DNA of 64,000 bases from JACVRW01 sp963819115 (lineage in GTDB: Bacteria; Actinomycetota; Thermoleophilia; Solirubrobacterales; Thermoleophilaceae), in the NCBI GenBank assembly GCA_963819115.1, contig CAWFUR010000011.1:496001-560000 (forward strand). Direction: 5' to 3'. Position numbers and translations under genes: made by a program. Shown piece after piece: positions 60,611-64,000 of this stretch. Each line of letters begins with the position of its first letter. Positions within the stretch are counted from its first letter, which is position 1. The notes under the pieces are model-generated. The model was given only the letters and a program-made list of their open reading frames with translations. It had not been told where the DNA came from and did not search any database.

Positions 60611-61929
60611 CGTGGGACCGTCTCCGTGGGAGGCGCTCGCTCAACGCTCGACAGGTCACCCTGGATCACCTGGTTCCCACGGTCGCCGATCCGCGTGGTG
60701 ATCCAGTCGATGAGGAGCTTGAGGCGCTTGCCCTCGCCACCGAGGTAGAAGAGGTGCACTCCGAGGTAGGTGGCCAGCGCCATGCGGCCGGAGTACTTCA
60801 GTCCCCTGATCTCGCAGATCGCCCGGCCTCTGCCGATGACCGCCAGGGCGCCCTTGTCGAGATACTTGAAGGGCTTGGTGGCACCCGGCTGTCCGTGCCT
60901 GATCCCCTTGGCCACGTGGGCCGCCTGCTGGATGGCGACGGTCGCCAGGCCCGGAAGCGGCCGCTCGCCCGGACCCTCGAGGTTGGCGATGTCCCCGATC
61001 ACCGAGATCTCCGGGTGGCCGGGCACGGTGAGGTCCGGCTGCACCTTGATGCGCCCGCCGCGGTCGGTCTCCGCGCCGGTGGCCTTGGCGAGCACCCCGG
61101 TCAGGCCGACGGTGCGCACGCCAGCCGCCCAGATGACCGTCCGGCTGTCGATCCGCTCGCTCGAGCCGCCAACGTCGATCGTCACTCCGCGCGAGTCGAT
61201 CGCCGTGGCCCGCACGCCCTCGCGCACGGTCACGCCGAGCTCGGCCAGCCCCTTGGCGGCCTTGGCCGACAGCGACTCGCTGAACGGAGAGAGCACACGA
61301 TCGCCGGCATCGAGCAGGATCACCTGCGAATCCTCCGGTTCGATCCGCGCGTAGTCGCCCTTGCGCGAGTCCTTGGCCGCGACCGCCAGCGCGCCGGCGA
61401 TCTCCACGCCGGTCGGGCCGCCGCCGATGACCGCGAAGGTCAGCCATTCCCTTCGGGCGTCCGTATCCGTGGCCCGCTCGGCCTGCTCGAACGCCCCGAA
61501 GATGCGGTTCCGGAGGTCCACGGCGTCGGCCAGCGTCTTCAACCCGCACGTCACCTCCGCCCATTCGTCCTTGCCGAAGTAGGACGTCTCCGCGCCGCAC
61601 GCCACGATGAGGCTGTCGTACCCGATCCGCTCACCGCGGTCGAGCACCACCTCCCGCCCCTCCACGTCCACGTCCACCACCTCGTCCATCAACACGTTCG
61701 TGTGGCGGCCGTGGCGGAGCGCCACCCTGATCGGCGCGGCGCACTCGCCCGTCGACACGGCGCCCACCGCCACCTGGTAGAGCAGCGGCTGGAAGAGGTG
61801 GTGGTTCATGCGGTCGATGACCGTCACGTCCACGTCGGCACGGCGGAGACGGCGCGCGGCGGCCAGCCCGCCGAACCCCCCGCCGACGATCACGACCCTG
61901 CGCCGGCTGCCTGTTCCGCTATCCGGCAC
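60607..61929 (-). CDS. ndh: Type II NADH:quinone oxidoreductase
   Basis: This encodes about 440 residues. Two nucleotide loops are visible: RRVVIVGGGFGGLAAARRL (FAD) and FAVIGGGPTGVEIAGALA (NADH), with MNHHLFQPLLYQVAVGAV, VIGDIANLEG and the quinone-side PGLATVAIQQAAHVAKGI. It passes electrons from NADH to quinone without proton pumping, which fits with the cydAB genes coupled to it. GTG 61929 is preferred; GTG 61959 would lengthen the overlap with the GMC gene from 11 to 41 bases. Confidence 0.92.
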   Translation of the reverse strand: MPDSGTGSRRRVVIVGGGFGGLAAARRLRRADVDVTVIDRMNHHLFQPLLYQVAVGAVSTGECAAPIRVALRHGRHTNVLMDEVVDVDVEGREVVLDRGERIGYDSLIVACGAETSYFGKDEWAEVTCGLKTLADAVDLRNRIFGAFEQAERATDTDARREWLTFAVIGGGPTGVEIAGALAVAAKDSRKGDYARIEPEDSQVILLDAGDRVLSPFSESLSAKAAKGLAELGVTVREGVRATAIDSRGVTIDVGGSSERIDSRTVIWAAGVRTVGLTGVLAKATGAETDRGGRIKVQPDLTVPGHPEISVIGDIANLEGPGERPLPGLATVAIQQAAHVAKGIRHGQPGATKPFKYLDKGALAVIGRGRAICEIRGLKYSGRMALATYLGVHLFYLGGEGKRLKLLIDWITTRIGDRGNQVIQGDLSSVERAPPTETVPR

Positions 61930-63508
61930 GGGCGGGCTCTTGCGGGGCCTTGCCGGCACCCAGCCGCTCGAGCAGGTGGTCCCCGACCCGCAACCCGTTG
62001 GCCATCGCCGTCAGTGCCGGGTTCACCGCCCCGATGCTGGGGAAGAAGCTCGTGTCCACGACGTAGAGGTTGTCGAGCTCGTGGGCCCTGCAGTCCGAGT
62101 TCAGCACCGATGTCTCGGGATCGTTGCCGAACCGGCAGGTACCCGCCTGGTGGGCCACTCCCGCCACCGGGATCTCGTTCTTCAGGTACGCGTGCCGCGG
62201 GACGAGGTGGTCGTGGTGCATCCCCAGGTTCCCCAGCATCGACTTGAGCTGGTGGTAGAGGCGCTCCTTGGGCTCGTCGTTGGACGGCGTGTAGCTGATC
62301 CTGATGTTGCCGTCCCGGTCGAGCGTCACCCGGTTGTCGGAGCGCGGCAGGTCCTCGGTGGAGAGCCAGAAGTCCACGGCGTGGCGGGCCATGCGGTCCA
62401 GCGTCCGGGTGGGCGCGAGCTTGGTTTCGAGTGGCTTCTCCCCTCGGTACATGGGCGCGGAGGACTTGCCGACCATCTGGATGTTGCCCATCGGGAACTC
62501 GAAGTCGTCGCTGCCGAAGTAGAAGTCGTTGACCCCGAGCGTCTTCTGGAAGACCGTCGGGTTCTCTTCCTTCGACAGGGCGAGCACGGCCTGGCTGTTG
62601 TGGAACGTGTAGTTGCGGCCCACCTGGTCGGACCCGTTGGCCAGGCCGTTGGGATGCTTGTCGCTGCCCGAGGCGAGCAGCAGCTTGGCCGAGTTCGCCG
62701 CTCCGCAGGACACCACGACGATGTCTGCGGAGTGGGTCTCCTGGGCGCCGTCGCGCTCGACCACCACCTCCGTGACCGTCGTGCCCGCCGGGTTGGTGCC
62801 GAGCGACACCGCCCGCGCGTTCGTCATCAGGGTGACATTCGGGTGCTCGAGCGCCGGGCGCACGGCCAGCACCTCGGCGTCGGACTTGGCGTGCACGAGG
62901 CACGGGAAGCCGTCGCAGGTGGGGCAGCGGACGCAGTTGCTGTGCGGCATGTCCTTCTCGTTCAGGGTCACCCCGCACGGGGCGTGGAAGGGATGCAGCC
63001 CCTCGGCCTCGAGATCGTCGGACAGCTGCTGGATCCGGGGCTCGTGGGAGACGGCCGGGAAGGGGTACGGGGCGCTCGAGTGCGGCTCGGTCGGATCCTC
63101 GCCACGTGCTCCGTGCACCTGGTAAAGCTGCTCGGCCTGCGTGTAATACGGCTCCATCTCGTCGTAGCCGATCGGCCAGGCCGGGGAGACGCCGTCGTGG
63201 TGACGCAGCTCGCCGAAGTCCTCGGCGCGCAGCCGGTACAGGGCCGCGCCGTAGAGCTTCGTGGCCCCGCCGACGAAGTAGTGGATCTGGGGCTGGAAGG
63301 CCTTGGCCGTCTCCGCGTCGTACCAGGTATCCGGCGAGACGTATTTGTTGTCCACGAACACGTCCGCCGCGCTCCAGTTCTGCGGCTCACGCGGCAGCCA
63401 GTCACCTCGTTCGAGCAGAAGTATCTGCTTGCCCGAGGCGGCGAGGCGGTGCACGAGGGTGCCACCGCCGGCGCCACTGCCGATCACGATCACGTCGTAG
63501 GAACTCAC
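61919..63508 (-). CDS. GMC-family oxidoreductase
   Basis: This encodes 529 residues. An N-terminal FAD loop SYDVIVIGSGAGGGTLVHRLA, the GMC motif HYFVGGATKLYGAALYRLR and the C-terminal VAGVAHQAGTCRFGNDP... NLYVVDTSFFPSIGAVNPALTAMANGLRVGDHLL (His and Asn) are seen. A Cys-rich loop CVRCPTCDGFPC near residue 190 suggests electron transfer of the gluconate-dehydrogenase-like or cholesterol-oxidase-like type. It may oxidise a sugar or alcohol and feed quinones. It starts at GTG 63508 overlapping the GH15 stop. Confidence 0.9.
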   Translation of the reverse strand: MSSYDVIVIGSGAGGGTLVHRLAASGKQILLLERGDWLPREPQNWSAADVFVDNKYVSPDTWYDAETAKAFQPQIHYFVGGATKLYGAALYRLRAEDFGELRHHDGVSPAWPIGYDEMEPYYTQAEQLYQVHGARGEDPTEPHSSAPYPFPAVSHEPRIQQLSDDLEAEGLHPFHAPCGVTLNEKDMPHSNCVRCPTCDGFPCLVHAKSDAEVLAVRPALEHPNVTLMTNARAVSLGTNPAGTTVTEVVVERDGAQETHSADIVVVSCGAANSAKLLLASGSDKHPNGLANGSDQVGRNYTFHNSQAVLALSKEENPTVFQKTLGVNDFYFGSDDFEFPMGNIQMVGKSSAPMYRGEKPLETKLAPTRTLDRMARHAVDFWLSTEDLPRSDNRVTLDRDGNIRISYTPSNDEPKERLYHQLKSMLGNLGMHHDHLVPRHAYLKNEIPVAGVAHQAGTCRFGNDPETSVLNSDCRAHELDNLYVVDTSFFPSIGAVNPALTAMANGLRVGDHLLERLGAGKAPQEPARAG

Positions 63509-64000
63509 TCCGTCAACTCCTTCAGGCGCTCGGCGAGGATGATCCGTGCCGCGGCCTCGATCAGGGCCAGGTGCGAGAACGCCTGAGGGAAGTTCCCCAG
63601 GTGCCGCCCGGTGCTGGTGTCGAACTCCTCGGCGTACAGGCCGAGCGGCGAGGCCACGCTCAGCAGCTTCTCCATCAGGTCGCGGGCGCGCTGGTCCTCG
63701 CCCACGATGGCCAGTGCGGACACGAGCCAGAACGAGCAGATCAGGAAGCTGCCCTCCTTGCCGGAGAGGCCGTCGTCGGTCTCCCCGGTGCGGTAGCGCA
63801 GCACGAAGCCGTCCTCGGTCAGGTCGTCGGCGATGGCGTCGACCGACTTGCGCAGGCGCTCGTCGTCCCCCGGCAGGAAGCCGAAGATCGCGGCCAGCAG
63901 CGTGGACGCGTCCAGGGCCTCGGTGTCGTAGTGCTGGCGGAGCACTCCGTCCTTCACGCCGTGCTCCAGGATGTCCGCCTTTATCTCCTCGGCGGTGGCG
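63505..64000 (-). CDS. Glycoside hydrolase family 15, C-terminal part (5' end beyond the window)
   Basis: The frame is open to the right edge. The visible 164 residues (AEEIKADILEHGVKDGVLRQ, then HYDTEALDASTLLAAIFGFL) align with the end of the GH15 protein at 25636, including LYAEEFDTSTGRHLGNFPQAF with the general base Glu. The two are clear paralogues. It is the first visible gene of a coupled minus-strand chain with the GMC oxidase, ndh and cydAB, linking glucose release to respiration (inference). Confidence 0.88.
   Translation of the reverse strand, partial: ATAEEIKADILEHGVKDGVLRQHYDTEALDASTLLAAIFGFLPGDDERLRKSVDAIADDLTEDGFVLRYRTGETDDGLSGKEGSFLICSFWLVSALAIVGEDQRARDLMEKLLSVASPLGLYAEEFDTSTGRHLGNFPQAFSHLALIEAAARIILAERLKELTE

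Overview
The window is a very GC-rich, gene-dense bacterial chromosome segment. Gene content (FGE-type sulfatase activation, the OpcA G6PDH assembly factor, an LAxTG cell-wall anchor, caa3/aa3 oxidase with separate CtaC/D/E, many GTG and TTG starts) points to Actinomycetota. The style of the secreted proteins and small membrane proteins is most like the class Thermoleophilia (Solirubrobacterales or relatives); that placement is inference, since there is no rRNA here. I saw no tRNA, rRNA, CRISPR array, integrase or insertion-sequence transposase. No gap longer than about 150 bases lacks a gene.

Layout. 1-3.9 kb: end of an unidentified gene, a one-helix membrane protein, a STAS anti-anti-sigma-like protein, a lipoprotein, a zinc-ribbon-like protein, a GT-B glycosyltransferase and a dihaem cytochrome c lipoprotein. 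4.0-10.6 kb: a first cytochrome oxidase cluster on the minus strand (ctaC, an A2-type ctaD, a duplicated USP-like protein, ctaE, a 35-residue membrane protein, inositol-phosphatase family), an AraC-type regulator, a CBS protein and a second small oxidase-associated group. 10.6-16.1 kb: an M74-like peptidase, a PNPOx-like flavoprotein, a disulfide oxidoreductase, a ROK kinase, a BBE-type FAD oxidase and UspA. 16.3-31.7 kb: a central carbon operon: ROK glucokinase, transketolase, transaldolase/phosphoglucose isomerase, 6-phosphogluconate dehydrogenase, G6PDH, OpcA, a GH15 glucoamylase/trehalase-like enzyme, fabD, an M36 metalloprotease and 6-phosphogluconolactonase. 31.7-38.8 kb (minus): a secreted penicillin-acylase-like protein and a second oxidase set ctaC-ctaD(A1)-ctaA-ctaB. 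38.8-48.7 kb: enoyl-CoA hydratase, a UlaG-like hydrolase, an LAxTG protein, a PAP2 and a YbhN-type membrane protein, thioredoxin reductase, a sugar-lactone oxidase, a type III PLP enzyme, a DMT exporter and a CYTH protein. 48.7-64 kb: an arylsulfatase with its formylglycine-generating enzyme nearby, small stress-type proteins, glutamate decarboxylase, aldose epimerase, and a translationally coupled minus-strand chain GH15 - GMC oxidoreductase - NDH-2 - cydA - cydB.

How it fits together. The window encodes glucose capture (GH15, ROK kinases, epimerase), the complete oxidative pentose-phosphate route with its assembly factor, and three terminal oxidases (A1 haem-copper, A2 haem-copper, cytochrome bd) with an NDH-2 to feed the quinol pool. 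It could switch respiratory exits with oxygen supply. The most unusual structure is a dispersed hairpin repeat family whose arms vary with compensation while the core is kept. It occupies every convergent gene junction in the window that has room for it. Three genes (tal-pgi, the acylase, the M74 peptidase) appear to carry single-base frameshifts, which may be assembly errors.
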